A DNA stretch of 64,000 nucleotides from Acanthaster planci. Its lineage: Eukaryota > Echinodermata > Asteroidea > Valvatida > Acanthasteridae. The stretch covers positions 391,720-455,719 of the forward strand of contig NW_019091391.1 of the NCBI RefSeq assembly GCF_001949145.1, given 5' to 3'. Shown here one piece after another: positions 29,816 through 43,010 of the stretch. Below the pieces are notes generated by a model. That model was given only the letters and a program-made list of their open reading frames with translations. It did not search any database and was not told the DNA's origin. How positions within the stretch are numbered: position 1 is the first letter of the stretch; each line of letters begins with the position of its first letter. A program made the position numbers and the translations under genes.

Positions 29816-31961
29816 TCCGACTTGAACTCTCCAAATCTTGTTTCTTACTCAAGATTCAGGTAGCAGACTGCGATGAAATGGAAAGGAAAGAATTCCTGGT
29901 TTTTAAATGGAAACAAATTTTCCACTTTTCAATAAGCAGTGGACAGACACCTTTTTTTTTTTTTTTTCACACGAAAGCTGATTAAAAACACCTGCTTACA
30001 TGGGTCTGATGGATGTGCTATAGAGGTTTGGAGTGTTCAACTGCTCACAAAAAAATGTACATCCAGTGAGAACCTACGATTACATAACCAACCCACTCCA
30101 GTGAGTTTTGTGTCCTTTGCTTCAGGCATTTACACAATTCTTTTTGGGATACATGCACATGAACAACTTTCTTCAGTGTAAGTGAAACATTCCGCATCCT
30201 ATATGCCAAATTACTGAGCCATTCCAACCTGACGTCACGCTAAAATGACACCAAGACATCCATTAAGACTTCAGTTGACGACAGAATTTAACAACAAAAA
30301 TATCTTGGAATTCGCCAATCATGATTTTGTGCATAGCATTAATCTCCAACACCCCTGAGCTGGAAATGAACTTTCAACCATCCTGAAGTGGAAACAAATT
30401 GCCAGTTGCAGTTGGAATGATTAGTTTTTTGTTTTCAAACTTTTAAAGTCGGCCACTGGAAATGCTTACATCCTGAATGTGACTGATATCGACAATCTGA
30501 GACTGACAAAAAAAAAATCAACATGCACAACTGCTTCTGTGTGTCTCGACTCAACATCACTCAACCATGTCTGAAAAAAAACTGACATAAACTGGGTTAC
30601 AGGTTCACCAGCCATCTGAAAGCTACTTTGATTTTTAGAAAGGGGCAAAAATTCTGTTCTACTTGTCTTTAACACTCTTACAAAAGCTGTTATCTATCAC
30701 CGAGGAATATACAGATAAGGCACTTTCAAGAGTTGCATCCAATATTTTTCAAATAATTTTAAAACGAACCAATCCAAAATATGAAATTTGTTCCTTATAG
30801 ATGGGATTCAGAGTGGTAACTAAGCCTTGAACAATGAAACAATCAAGTCATTTTTTTATAGGCTTCGAATGAGTTAAGTAAAACTTGATCAGAGATTTGT
30901 GAAACTCAGAAAGTTGCCACACAATAATGAAGGTCGGTCTGTGCATGCGTCATATAAGATTGTGCAAATTTAGGTCAGTGTTTGGGGTGTGACTGTTTAT
31001 ATCGTTTCACACCCAGCCAACAAAATGAAAAATGTGTGAACCCTTTTAGGTGAGAACTATAATATTACACCAAACAGTGACCTAAGAAGTACAATAGCAT
31101 TTTATACTTGTTTCTGCTGTCATATATGGGAAAAAATACAATTGACGACATGGGGGGGGGACGTGAAGGGGAGGGGCTAAAGGTGGGAGGGGAGGAAATC
31201 TCCCTGCAAAAACAGATCAAAATTTACACATTAAATCAGACTGTAACATTCCGCACTCTCGGAAAGCCACAGACACGCATCTTTAAATTCAACAAGCCCA
31301 AAGGTGGATTTCTAAAAATCAGAAAACATCTGATTTCAACAAAAACCCTCTTTTTTTCACTCCCACAAAAATGGTATGGAGTATGCAAAGAAACCTTTAC
31401 GTCAAAACATAAATTTCTTTTCTGATTTGAAAGGGCATTTTTTTCAGAAGGAAAATTAAACGCCCTCGTATTGAACATGCCTCGCCACTCTTTTGGCAGC
31501 ACTAAATATGCACCATCTGCCTCTGAAAAATTCTAGTACACAAAAACTAGTTAGCAAAGAAAATACATGTATGCTTTACAAATATGAACCTTCAAAGACA
31601 AGTAGGAAATTATAAATTAAAAAAAAATTAGAGAGGATTGCATATTAGCCCTTAGAAACTTAAAGTTTTGTGATGTGGAAAAGTTTACAGTTCGATTGTT
31701 GAATAACCAATCAAAAAGAATTTGACAATGTGGTTCATGCAAATCACATTCCATCATGCAGAACGTAAAGGTATTAGAGCACATAATTATGCATACATTG
31801 CATAAATATGGTTAACCACTTCCTGCCTGGGACTCCCGGATCGGAGACGTATGGTTTATATGGGTGGCCGGGGTCTCCGAACTCGGACAAAGGAAACAGG
31901 GCCCTGTAACAAAAGACCGTACTCCGAACAAAAGACCAGGTTGCGGGCATTATCAGGATTT

Positions 31962-32476
31962 NNNNNNNNNNNNNNNNNNNNNNNNNNNNNNNNNNNNNNN
32001 NNNNNNNNNNNNNNNNNNNNNNNNNNNNNNNNNNNNNNNNNNNNNNNNNNNNNNNNNNNNNNNNNNNNNNNNNNNNNNNNNNNNNNNNNNNNNNNNNNNN
32101 NNNNNNNNNNNNNNNNNNNNNNNNNNNNNNNNNNNNNNNNNNNNNNNNNNNNNNNNNNNNNNNNNNNNNNNNNNNNNNNNNNNNNNNNNNNNNNNNNNNN
32201 NNNNNNNNNNNNNNNNNNNNNNNNNNNNNNNNNNNNNNNNNNNNNNNNNNNNNNNNNNNNNNNNNNNNNNNNNNNNNNNNNNNNNNNNNNNNNNNNNNNN
32301 NNNNNNNNNNNNNNNNNNNNNNNNNNNNNNNNNNNNNNNNNNNNNNNNNNNNNNNNNNNNNNNNNNNNNNNNNNNNNNNNNNNNNNNNNNNNNNNNNNNN
32401 NNNNNNNNNNNNNNNNNNNNNNNNNNNNNNNNNNNNNNNNNNNNNNNNNNNNNNNNNNNNNNNNNNNNNNNNNNNN
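31962..32476. other. Assembly gap (515 N)
   Basis: The run of N is flanked by apparently non-coding sequence. Open frames reported across it are artefacts. It lies between RACK1 and erlin and interrupts none of the annotated exons. Confidence 1.
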
Positions 32477-33340
32477 ATGGTGTACCAATCATAAAAACAA
32501 AACAAAAATTAAACTTTTTGAGAAGTGACTCTGATTTTGAGGTGCCCCGAGTTATTTTGTAGAGAGGTTGACAGAAGTTGTTAAGTAAAACTAAAGGGTA
32601 AATGGCATAACAACTTCCAGTTTGGACTCTTGAGATCTGTTTAAAAGTTTCAGACAATTTGTCAACTGATGTTTAGGCTTTGCTCTCTTTCAGTGTTTAA
32701 AGGTGGGCGTCGCCATCCCCGGACTAGGGCTAAGATTCCAACTCGTAATGAATACAATCATCAAAATAAACCTGTATTCATACATTACAGCAGAGAAAAA
32801 GGGGCAATCACTGATCACAAACGAACTTCTGTCGACTCCTCAATAATAAACCCAAAGCTACCATATCGTTGAATTCACCAGAGTTCAACAGCACTGACCA
32901 AAAAACAAGGGCAATCAGGTTCGTCAGCGCATTTAGAGGAAATCTGTGCTTTAAACATGTGAAGATCATCTTCACTCCAATTTCAGTGATTTTTTTGTAG
33001 GAAAGAACAAAAACCTCCCGTGGAAAAAAACGTGAAGTCACCGAGTTAGGAAAGTATCAGAGGCCAAACTCATGGAATTGTCGAGGCTCTTGAAAGAATG
33101 TACGAATTCACCGTACTATTGCAAAAAAATCACCTTATGCCCAAGGTTTCTTGAAAAGAAAGGGTCAGCGGCAGGAAGTTGGTTGCAGACAATCCAGATA
33201 CATGTACATGTAACTTGGGTTTACTGCAAACGAACCTACTTTCCACATGAACAGAAACACGTCCTGGTCTCATTCATGAGGTTGGTCTCTGATAAAGGTG
33301 GCTTACTTAGCAATAATCACGGTGGAGTTGGTGCCACTTT

Positions 33341-36300
33341 TCAGATGTCTTTCTTTTGTGAGTCCGCTCCCTGTAATAGAGCAAAAAGAAGTTTCAACGT
33401 TAATACTCCCCGGACGGATGACTGTGCAAACGTGATATCTGTACTATCATTTTGGGCCAAGATAACGCAAGATTCCTTGTTGATTCCTGAAAGTCAGCAG
33501 TCTCTCACACATTCAACAGCAAGAGGTCGAATCTTCCAAATTTACATCTCCACACCCAAGACTGACACTCGTATTGACTTTTTCAATTTTGGCTCGCGGG
33601 CTCTGCCATGCTGTGGAAATGTAAGAGATCAAAGATTTCTGTCCTATCCTTGGCTAGTCCGTGAAGCTTTTTCTCTTGGGTTCCGATTAGGAAACATTGA
33701 GCACACAGCACTCAAGCCAGTCAGGGAAACCTGAGGATATTCAAAGCACTCCATTATTATTCATTTATTGTTTAATTCACTGCATTTACTTGCACTGCTG
33801 GTGTGTCCTATGTCCCGGTGGAATATTGGATAAAAAAAAATTCTTCCAACAATTTGAAGAAACACTAAGAGATGGAGGTCGACATGACAACAAATTTGGT
33901 CACTTTTTCCCTTAATCACAACAAAAACTTGGGAAACACTGCTTTCTTGCAAGGCACAGTTTATGAATGTCAAAATACAAGACCCCTTTTTTTTATAGAG
34001 CAACTCTGAGGAAAACATGTTTTCTCTGATTTTTAGATTTTTATCTATTCAAATAAATTGGAAACATCTAAATGGAACACAACGTTCTTTTCAGGGCTCA
34101 ACTATAACAAGCTAAAAAGGGCTTTTTCCTGTTCAGGCCAAGATGCAAATTCTGAACATGCTGAATGTAGATTGCGTCATTCTGGGAAAACAGAGAAACC
34201 TAGGGGAACCGTCGTCCTGTGTTCACAGTGGATAAACCCTTGGCCGTTGTTTGCCGTGCCCAAGAGAATCATCCACTACTAACACAAGGTGAGGGTTCCG
34301 CTTGTTTTATAAGTTTTCTCAGAATGACGCAATCTACATTCAGAATTCACGTCTTGGCATGAACAGAAAAAAGCCCTTTTTAGCTTGTTATAGTTGAGCT
34401 CTGAAGACAAATGACACTGCGTTCGATTTCTTAGCTTGTTACAGCTGAGCTCTGAAGACAAATGACACTGCGTTCGATTTCTATGCTTCCCTATTTATTT
34501 GAACGGATAAATACAGAGAAAACATGTTTTCCTCTGAGGTGCTCTTTAAAAGATTCACCGAAACATGCATGTCTCATTGCTGATTGGTCCAATGGATGTT
34601 GAAGCTCTTCTTACCTGATTGGCTGTCGTAGAGACTTTCTTTGAGCTTGGTTCGTCTGTAAAGAACATGCTTGGAATGTCGCTGCCGAAGAAAATCTTGT
34701 TATTGCTAGCAATGGCTTGGTACTTGAGGACTTCCAAGTACTCTGGGGTGAGTTTGAGCTAGAAACGAGAGAGAGAAAAAGGAAATTTTAAACATTTTAA
34801 AACAGGAATTGTAATGTTTAAGCTTAAACCTAGTCACACAATACGTATTGTTTCCATGTCCAGTGTTGAAACAAAGGCTCTGAATCCCAAGGCCAAAGCT
34901 AGGGCTACGGCTTTGAACCAGAAGTCTTAAGGTTTAGGCCAAGGCCTACCACTCAAGACCAAGGCCCTGTAGTACAGAATCTCAAGTAACATAAAACACA
35001 ACACATTATGACGAATCACTCATAGTATGAAGAAAAACTTGTCTTTGAGAGCATTCGTTTAGCCATCACCTATCTTCGTACCTGCCCTGGTGTCAGCCAC
35101 CACTACCCCAGCTGGCGAGCGGGTCTCTGGAGGCTGCCCGAGTGTAAAGACGTCACGGATGGACTGTTCGAGCATAGACATGATGGAATGTGGTGGGGAC
35201 ATGACCTTTTTACCAGAATGCCTTTGCAAATATACTGCAGTGTTCAATTACCCTCATTTTGAGGCTTCCCTTGCGTGTAACACCGGTGTATTCAGGGAAG
35301 CTAATTGAACGCACCCACTGCTTGCAATCAAAGTATTCAGTGTATAACGAGGTGTTGAAGATCAGGTCTTCATGGATGCCAGTTAGATATGACAGAAAGA
35401 ATAGTTTGTATCCACGACGATGCTCAAGAGCCAGGCTAAGTCTGAGCTTCCCCAAATCACCTGCATCCCCGCGAGCGCGAGTCTTTGAATCTTTCTATTC
35501 TCCATACCTGATTGGCCTCGGCCTCGCGCTGCGATTTGTAGAACTCGGCGTCCGTCTTGGCCTTCTCCCGGGCCAGGTGCGTGGCATCCTCGATCTCCGA
35601 GATCTTCTGCATGCTTTCCTTTTCCATGATCTTCTGGTCGTAGTGGATGCGGGCCACCTGGGCCTGCTTCTCCGCCTCAATCACTGCCTTCTTGCGCTCG
35701 GTCTCTGCCTCCTTCTCGACCACCTTCTGGTGTTGTTGGGCGATGAGGAGCTTTGTCTTTTCATTCTCCCTGGGAAAAAAAAAAGAGAAAACAAAAAATA
35801 TCAAAAACACTAATAACAAATTTATAACGTGCAAATATTTATCAGGACTTTCGCTCACGGTGCTGTATCAATATTACCCCAGCTCATCGAGCCCGTAATA
35901 CCATCTCAGCTCCCTGGGGAGTACACAGCTTGATGCTGCCATTTCGGAACAAAGCAGCTATTGAAATCGACAACAATAACCATCTCCACCCGATCCTGCT
36001 TTGGGAGAAGCAGCGAGTGGCGAAGTGCCTTGCCCAAGGGAACATGCACCGTGACCCTGACGCCCAACCTACAGCTGTATCCGTTATCACGACTCTGATG
36101 CCCTGACCTAAGGAGGGCCACAGCATTCAACAACTTCCCCTTTTGTGCTCCCCTCAAAAGTTCTCACGCAGGGCCCAAGTTCACAGCACAGCTGGACAGC
36201 TAATTCTGTGACTTAAAGAGCCACAAGCTATTCTCGTGAAACTCTTAAACCCTAACCCCCTAGAAACCATTGAACTCCTGCATAACCTTGTTGGGTTCAG

Positions 36301-39300
36301 CATGGTTAGGGTACGCAGTCAACAAAGCAAAAGCAACGCTTAAGCTTGGAGAGAAGAGTTGCTTAAATCAGTGACACAGCAATGGACACCTTCATGCGTC
36401 CGTGACCATTAGCTGTTTCACGAGACAAAACAGCAACAAGATTTGTTACTTTGAGAAAGCATAACCTTTCCTGCAACCTGTGAAGCATTTATATGACACT
36501 GGGCCCCGGCACATGATAAAGTCAGGTAGCGATTGATGAATGCTTTCTACCAAGAGGTCTTGGTCCAGCTGGTCTATGCTTGACAGGCCGTATCTTCTCT
36601 TATAGTAAGTGTGTACTTACATTAACTCGTAGTTCTTCCGAATGCTTTCAGGAATTTTGGGTTTTGTGACACGAACAGCCTGCAGGAGAAACAAAACAAT
36701 TACAGATGGAAATTTTTCAGCACAGATATTGAAGCGGAAAGAAAGACACGGAAAGCTCAAGTCAAAAATTCCATTCTCCCACACCCTGACTACCGTTCAA
36801 CAGAAAAGAATTCACGGCGATGACACGAAACCTTCTACGAGTTCTTTCTTTTTGGAATATGCTTTGAAACCATTCAAAGTAGATCAAAACTGGAGCTTGA
36901 CAATATTTATGGCTCACCTGGATGTACAGACCGGGGGCCATTTGGGTGAGATCAGCTTGCAGTGCCTTCTTGAGGTTCTCGTCAATCTGATCTGGTAAGA
37001 CAAACAAATGCAAAATACTGTCATGAATAATTGATGATGGATTGAATAATTCATGTTATGAATAATTCATGAATGCAAATTCATATGTTTCGTGTTTCCA
37101 AGCCTTTCTCCATTTCAAAAGTGAAACTTCATTGATTCCTTTATCTTTTGTTTCATTTTTCTGCAGAAAAACATGGGGCCAAGACTATAATTTTGTGTGA
37201 AGCAAAAATCATTTGCATATATTGTCTTCTGCTCACGCAATATTCAAGCACTCAAACCATGAAACTAACATCGGAGACAATAACCCAAGATGTCGCTTGA
37301 ATTCACCTAAACGCAAAATTCTTTCATTATCAAATCTTGCAGAAGGCCAAGAACAGCAATGGTGTGGTCAGAATTTGCAGAAACATGTTTTGAAGGTGAT
37401 AAAAAGTCGCGATTCAGGATGCGGGGCTATACGCCATCTGACACTAGGTGGTATTGGTCAAGGTGACAGTAACCGACTTTCCTAACAAGAGCGTTAACGG
37501 GGGGAGGAATAACATGTGACATTTTTCTGTCCCTGTTACAAGTGACCTGTGTAATTTGACATGAAAATATCACTGAGATTGATTTCAAACTTTTTCTATT
37601 TGTTTGGTAGGTAATTCGTCACTCATGGAAATCAGAGAATGTGTTATCAACTTACAAATCGTATGTCAGATGTGACAGGGACATGAAATTATTGGGCCCC
37701 TAATTTATACAATAACCCAACATCCCGACCCTAAAGTAACCCCGTTTCGATTCAAACTGAACTGTTTACTTACCAAACAGTTCAATATAGACTTCTTGTA
37801 GGTTGTGAGCACTGCAGAATTGATTCAGCTCGTGGTGAATTTTGTTAAAAATGAGCGTTTTGTCGTAATCTGCAGTGTAGTTTTTCACCATGTTGTAAAC
37901 TGAAAAGAAAAGAGGTCAAAACATCGGTCAATTTTCCAGACGTGTTTATTCCCAATGGTGAAATTCAAATAAACATCCGATGCAAAAACACAAAGCCTGT
38001 TTGGAGAATTACTGTTCGGATATAATTACCGTCGTTCGCCGACAGGATGTTGACGACCTCTATCCTGTCAAAGTAAATCATGACACCGCCACTGCAGAGA
38101 GAGGTGAAAAAAAGGGAGATCACAAAAATGACAGTTCAGCGCTTGTATGAGGGAAATAAAACGATGAACGACAACATTTAGCTTGTCTCTTTACGTCTGA
38201 AAACATACCGAAGTGAAATAAACACTCAAGATATCCAGATTGAGAATCTTAACTGCATAAAACGCAGGCAACAAACAAAGTGACCACTACAAGTGTCTAG
38301 GTTGGGGTGTATGGTCACTCAACACTGCTCACAAATAAGTTAGATTTTTGGGAGATGTGAGATCTTCGGGGTTGATCAATTCAATCGCTTACCTAGTTCC
38401 ACATGGAACATTCTTCACCTCGTCTGACTGCAATGTAATCTACGCAACGTAACAAAAAAGTTCTCTGAAATCTGGTTACTTGGACACCCTGTACAAATGC
38501 TCTGTTTGGGATTTGTCTGTTAGTTTACACATAACATTCTTCCTGAAACAAATTTCCTTTTTCCGATCTGGTTAAGCTTAATAATACCCCAAGTGGAAAA
38601 AGCATCAACAAGATCAGCAAACAGAAAAAGCCCATTCGCTTTGTCAAGTGACGAGTTTTGCAGATCCCACAAAATTTAAGTTTCTCTGCCTCAAAATTCT
38701 TGGATCTAAATAAGCTAGGAACCATTAGTTGTTGCCTTGATGGTGACCTTAAACACTGCACTGCCAATCGCACGAACAAGGAAGTCTCTTTTCTCGTTAC
38801 GACTTTACCTGGACTGTCCTGTAAGTTGTTAGGAAAGGAAACATGAAATGAAACCCTGGGCCTGCGGTCGATGTCAACAAGGCACCTCCCTGGAGAAAAA
38901 AAAAATCCTTTTTTGAATAATTTGAAACAGGGCGCCAGCCTAATGTTATTTCCTGCACATTAAATATGGATGGTTCACGGCAGATTATTAATTCAGTGAT
39001 TAATTGGCTCAGCTCATGTTGTGGAACATTGATAGCAAAACGTCTCATTTCTGACATTAAATGCATCTTTGATACGAGGTTATCAGTAATAAAAGAAGTC
39101 TGATCGCGAGTTCTGCCAAAAAAAAAAGGACAACTTTTTTCAATGCTAGACTTTTGTCAGACAAAAAGACTGCACGTTACTTTGTGGTGAACCATACTGA
39201 GTGATGCTCATGCTCGTGACTAGTCTACAGGACAAAAAGTGACGATAAGTTCAGGTTGGCTTCATGCATGAGTTTAAAGAGGCATCTTACCCTGTAGTAA

Positions 39301-39923
39301 ACGGCAACATGACCTGCGACAGAAAATATACAAATAAGGAATTAAAACAGACAACGTGTGCCCATTTAACTCACACAATGGGCTGGCACACGTGCATTGC
39401 CTGAAAAAGTGCAGCGTTTCTACAGTACACGATCTTTGCAAGGATTAAAATCACAAAAAGATTATAACGATTCTATCTGGCCTTGGAAAACCCAACGGGA
39501 AGGCTGGCTTGGAGCTTTGCAGGATTAAGTGAGGTAGACCCCGGTTATTATCACTTTCAAATAACACTTCTTGAATAAGAACACAGAAAATGTAACATTT
39601 CCATTTTGCAATTTCCTGTTCATGTCATCTTGGAACCATGTGCCACCCCTAACTTCAACAAGCTGACACATTGCCTTGGCACGTGATACGCAAACAACTT
39701 CAATTAGATTTATAATTTACAAACTTTACAAGCCACACAGGAAACAGGTGAAGATTTTGAAAGGTTTGAGAATGCTCCCAGCGAAAAAAGGCCAAGACCA
39801 CGAGGGATTTGTCAGTTGGACAGTCGACGAGGTCTCACCTTCCTCAATTTTATGCAGGGCAAAGTTCATCATGATGGCAGCTATCGCCATGAATCCAGCC
39901 AGGAACGGAATGATGTTGGCCAT
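33341..39923 (-). CDS. ERLIN1/ERLIN2-like: Erlin (ER lipid raft-associated SPFH/prohibitin-domain protein)
   Basis: Exons on the minus strand: 39923-39839, 39313-39291, 38889-38809, 38439-38393, 38091-38030, 37899-37774, 36991-36918, 36679-36621, 35769-35508, 34758-34615 and a tentative last exon 33370-33341. All phases fit. The product is about 330 aa (human ERLIN2 339). An N-terminal hydrophobic signal anchor ([19 protein letters not shown]) is followed by HKIEEG, the SPFH domain ([35 protein letters not shown]), the conserved NYTADYDK with a glycosylation site at Asn106, and a charged helical segment ([20 protein letters not shown]). Then comes [19 protein letters not shown] with a diverged tail. 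Erlins form ER-membrane complexes that bind active IP3 receptors and recruit RNF170 for their degradation. The start ATG has a strong context (GCCATGG). The final exon gives only nine residues (GADSQKKDI) and rests on a good acceptor and length. Confidence 0.93.
33994..34549. mobile_element. Large foldback element, family 2 copy 2
   Basis: Same family as 29353-29815, with paired arms (GGAAAACATGTTTTCTCTG near the left, CAGAGAAAACATGTTTTCC near the right). The right arm contains a 51-bp tandem duplication (TAGCTTGTTATAGTTGAGC and the following 32 bases, twice). It lies in the last erlin intron. Confidence 0.7.
35082..35181 (-). CDS. Possible small first exon inside erlin intron 9
   Basis: A minus-strand frame opens [18 protein letters not shown] and continues to [11 protein letters not shown] before a GTACGA donor, ending in phase 1. 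Its pattern (LEQ..RD, then GVVVAD) loosely recalls the N-terminus of LAMTOR5-type roadblock proteins. I found no convincing middle exon. The acceptor at 33371 would accept this phase and read a 22-residue tail ending STVIIAK. It could be a nested gene, an alternative erlin exon, or chance. Confidence 0.22.
35895..36125 (-). repeat. Probable dispersed repeat (SINE-like body)
   Basis: Read on the minus strand, this contains CTTGGGCAAGGCACTTCGCC and other phrases resembling SINE bodies of marine invertebrates. No clear polymerase III boxes are seen. It lies in erlin intron 8. Confidence 0.3.
37500..37745. repeat. Dispersed repeat shared with PP2A intron 2
   Basis: The GAATGTGTT...CAGATGTGACAGGGACA block and its surroundings resemble 13405-13600 in the PP2A gene at moderate identity by eye. 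No coding frame or terminal repeats were identified. Confidence 0.45.
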
Positions 39924-40873
39924 GGCGTCCAGACTAGCGTGGGACTGAAGCTTTACAAAGAAGCTATAATTAAACAACAACAGTTTTTGTTGATTAGAGA
40001 TTAGTGTAGCAAACGTTGGATACTTGGCCCCCTTGAAAATAACAAATACTGAAAAAGACCCACACTTCATCTCGAGGCTCGGCCTCTTGGACATGATCAA
40101 TGCCAATGCAACGGCTTTGTGCGCACAATTACGCTGTGCCATCAGTCCGATTCTGTCATGCCTGTATGGAGTTGAGTCACGAGTTGATCCTTTTTCCCTG
40201 GTATCAAACAGTTCCATAGCAGTATAAGCCGTCGCGTCAGAAAGTGCTAAATGTCCGAGAAAGTCGAATTTAGCAGTGAAAATATTGAAACATTTACTCT
40301 GAGAACACAACATTTTTCACACCAACGCCATCATTTTTTTTTTATGTTCAAACGGCAACACAACAACTCGAGCCTAGCCATTTGTAACTGAACTTACACC
40401 TAGTTTAATGATTTAAAAAAATGTAAGGCCGTTGTCACGTTGTGACTTGTTTTTCTAGATATGGGCACCTGGCATGCAAATGATTAAGGTACAACTACAA
40501 AACGAAGAGAATAATTTAAATGATATCTAACTTTCCCTTTCCAAATGGAGTTGCAAAAAAAATCTTAAAGAAAAAAACTCAAGAAAACTTAGCCAGATTG
40601 TCCGCCGCACCTAAATATTGTTGTACACGTGAAATAGAGCCATACTCAAAATGCAACATAGCTAATTGATCTGTCACAATTTTGGGTCTCGGTATTTTAG
40701 ATCCAAGACTTTTACTGGAAAAAATATTTTATCCCAATGGTATTAATTTTTATAAGTGAGGATATATCATGTTGTATGAATTGAGGAAGAGAAACGTAGG
40801 ATTTTTATTTACGTAGTTCAACTTATAGCGGTACATTTTACTTTGAAACACTAATAAAAACAGACAGTTTGTA

Positions 40874-40887
40874 GCGCCATCTAGTGG
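40874..40887 (-). promoter_or_regulatory. CTCF-like site, copy 1
   Basis: GCGCCATCTAGTGG; its complement CCACTAGATGGCGC fits the CTCF core consensus. This copy is upstream of the relic P450 exon. Confidence 0.45.
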
Positions 40888-41400
40888 GCTAAAGTAGCTA
40901 TGATGAGGGCGCTCACTGAGGCTGGAAAGAAAGTAACAATCATGATCCAGTTTTAGTACTCAACTATTTGTTTTCTCTCACGATACTGGCGAGTTCAACA
41001 TTAAATCAGACGACTTCATCCATTCAACAGACGCTTTTGCCTCTCCTTTGCCCATCCTCTATGTGATGAAAAAGAATTGGTATAAATAAATCATAATAAT
41101 AATAATAATTTCCTCCCAAATCGATTAGTTGAAATCTTTTACTTAAGTTTCAAGATTTTTTGTTCAGAATGTAAAAAATAGAACAATCACGAAGTTTTGT
41201 GTGGGACAACTTTAGTTATGCAAAGAGATTATTTGGTTTTACTTTGCTGAACGAGATGAGTTATTCTTCCTTTGATAAGCAACTTTTTAAAAAAATGAAT
41301 GAACGGGAGGAAAAATTAGATACTTTTCTCTAGACATTACTGGCTATGGGCGGAAACCTTAATTATCACGATACTGTCATGTTTGTCTCGTTCCCTGTAG

Positions 41401-41463
41401 ACCCGTCGGCCGAAGACGGCAAGGAAACGATTCAGCACGAAGCGTTCATACCATTTTCAACCG
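41401..41463 (+). pseudogene. Relic of P450 exon 5
   Basis: The frame DPSAEDGKETIQHEAFIPFSTG aligns with the end of exon 5 in genes A-C (KDGKTMIQHEAFIPFSTG in A). A donor-like GT follows and an acceptor-like CCCTGTAG precedes, but no other P450 exon is seen between the erlin gene and 44553. It is probably the remnant of a fourth, deleted gene copy. Confidence 0.65.
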
Positions 41464-43010
41464 GTATCTTATGGAGAAAAAAAATATTATTAACTAAACT
41501 CTTGAGTTGTGCAGCAAAGGCACCAATAGGGAAATGTGTAATAATGAAATTTTGGACTTACTTCACCATTTCTAAGCATTAAAATGTAACAGCTGTCACG
41601 GAGAAAGACATATATTCAATATTGTGTCCGTTTTTTTCTCTCCATGGTGTGTGTGACCCTAGGGGAAGGACCTATACAATATACCTCACTACCTTGTTTT
41701 CTTATTCTAAATCTTCGCCCTAGTCCTCGTCATGGACACTTTCTGTCTTCTGTCGTGATTTAAAAGTAAAGGTTTTTTAAAATAAAAAATGAAATGAAAC
41801 GACTTCTATTTATCCATGAATACCAAAAGATTCGTTTTCTTTCCGCTCTTTAGCCAAGTCTGTTCATTAATTATCAAGTATATAAATGTAGTGGGACGCC
41901 ATAAGGAGGTGCGGTCCCATTGTGAAACGGTACGAGCACCGGCACGGTACATGCACAAAGACGGAGACATATTCAGGAAGATATTTGTAGCCTTGATGTA
42001 TTGGTGACCAGCAACTGTCACAGGTATCCTTACAAGCTGGATCTGTAGGTTTCCAAGTACTACAAATTTGCCATGGGACTATGCCTACACAGACGTAGAA
42101 ATGGGTGCGACTGACATCAAAATATAGGCCTACCATGCTCTCCGGCTCCCTCTAAAACTGGAACTTCACGGCCAGCCGGTCCATCCAGTGAAAGTCTTCG
42201 ACCGTCTCTTATACTGTCTTGTTTGTATTCATACGCAGAGTTGCTTACCGAGTAAATTACGGTACAAGTAACGTGAGGGTTCAGTTAACACGTTACCAAA
42301 ATATCAGAAGGGGTTATTTTTGTACATGACAATAATTCTGATACATTCAGTCAGTTGTCTAAAATAATCTTTGGACTTATTTTCCTGGTGGATGTCTACC
42401 ACGTACAACCCGTCCTTGCGCAGGAAGCACAAAGGTCACAAAGTAACAATTACTTGACATACAAACATGCAAATAATCAAGATACAATGCAGAATTTCTA
42501 CACAATATACATATTCATGTCTTAGAATTAAAACAGTGAGGTCGCCCTTGCTAAGGCACGGTCTCATACATAAATAAATTCGTCGCTTCAGTTTCTTGAC
42601 TTGCCTTTAGCGTTTTAGTGCTCAGGTTTTCAACTCAAGCAGCTGGTGGAGAGTCTATCAACTGGAGTAATTTCTACGCTGAGCTTTCATGTCAAAGCAT
42701 GGCCGAAGATCTATGTCTTTCGTGCACTCAGCCTCTGTTGTTGACAGTGTCTGGCCAAAGGGGTAACCCCTCCCTCAGTAGGATTAGCTAGTTGAGGTTG
42801 TTCATGTAGAAAAGTGTAATTTTTAAACGCTGATTGCACACTATGTTTGCACTAGTAGTAAGTAGGCAGTCTGCATGAAGTAGTTTGTGCACATTTGCTA
42901 TTGGCTGACTTTGAGCAATTTCTCCCCATTAACAGCCACTGACCGATTTTTTCTCTTTCTTTGCGGCGAGACCTGAGGTTTTTGGTATAAATAGATTGCA
43001 CTTTATGCAG

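Larger units (their letters stand above)
26692..33340. other. Repeat-rich intergenic region with no recognised gene
   Basis: Downstream of RACK1 and of minus-strand erlin, this holds a 9-bp-stem hairpin (ACTCGGAGA/TCTCCGAGT, 27301-27337), a degenerate TTAA palindrome (27434-27474), several foldback elements, a G-rich run (31152-31197) and the gap. A minus-strand open frame of 108 codons at 27996-27670 has an unbiased-looking composition, and I cannot assign it to a family. The only other long plus-strand frame (33072-33734) extends past this region over the erlin last exon and is rejected. Confidence 0.5.

Noticed and set aside
31774-32657. Several 200-codon frames spanning the gap
   Set aside because: They consist almost entirely of translated N and carry no information.
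33072-33734. 220-codon plus-strand open frame
   Set aside because: Composition is irregular and no domain is recognised. It overlaps the opposite-strand erlin last exon. A chance frame is more likely.
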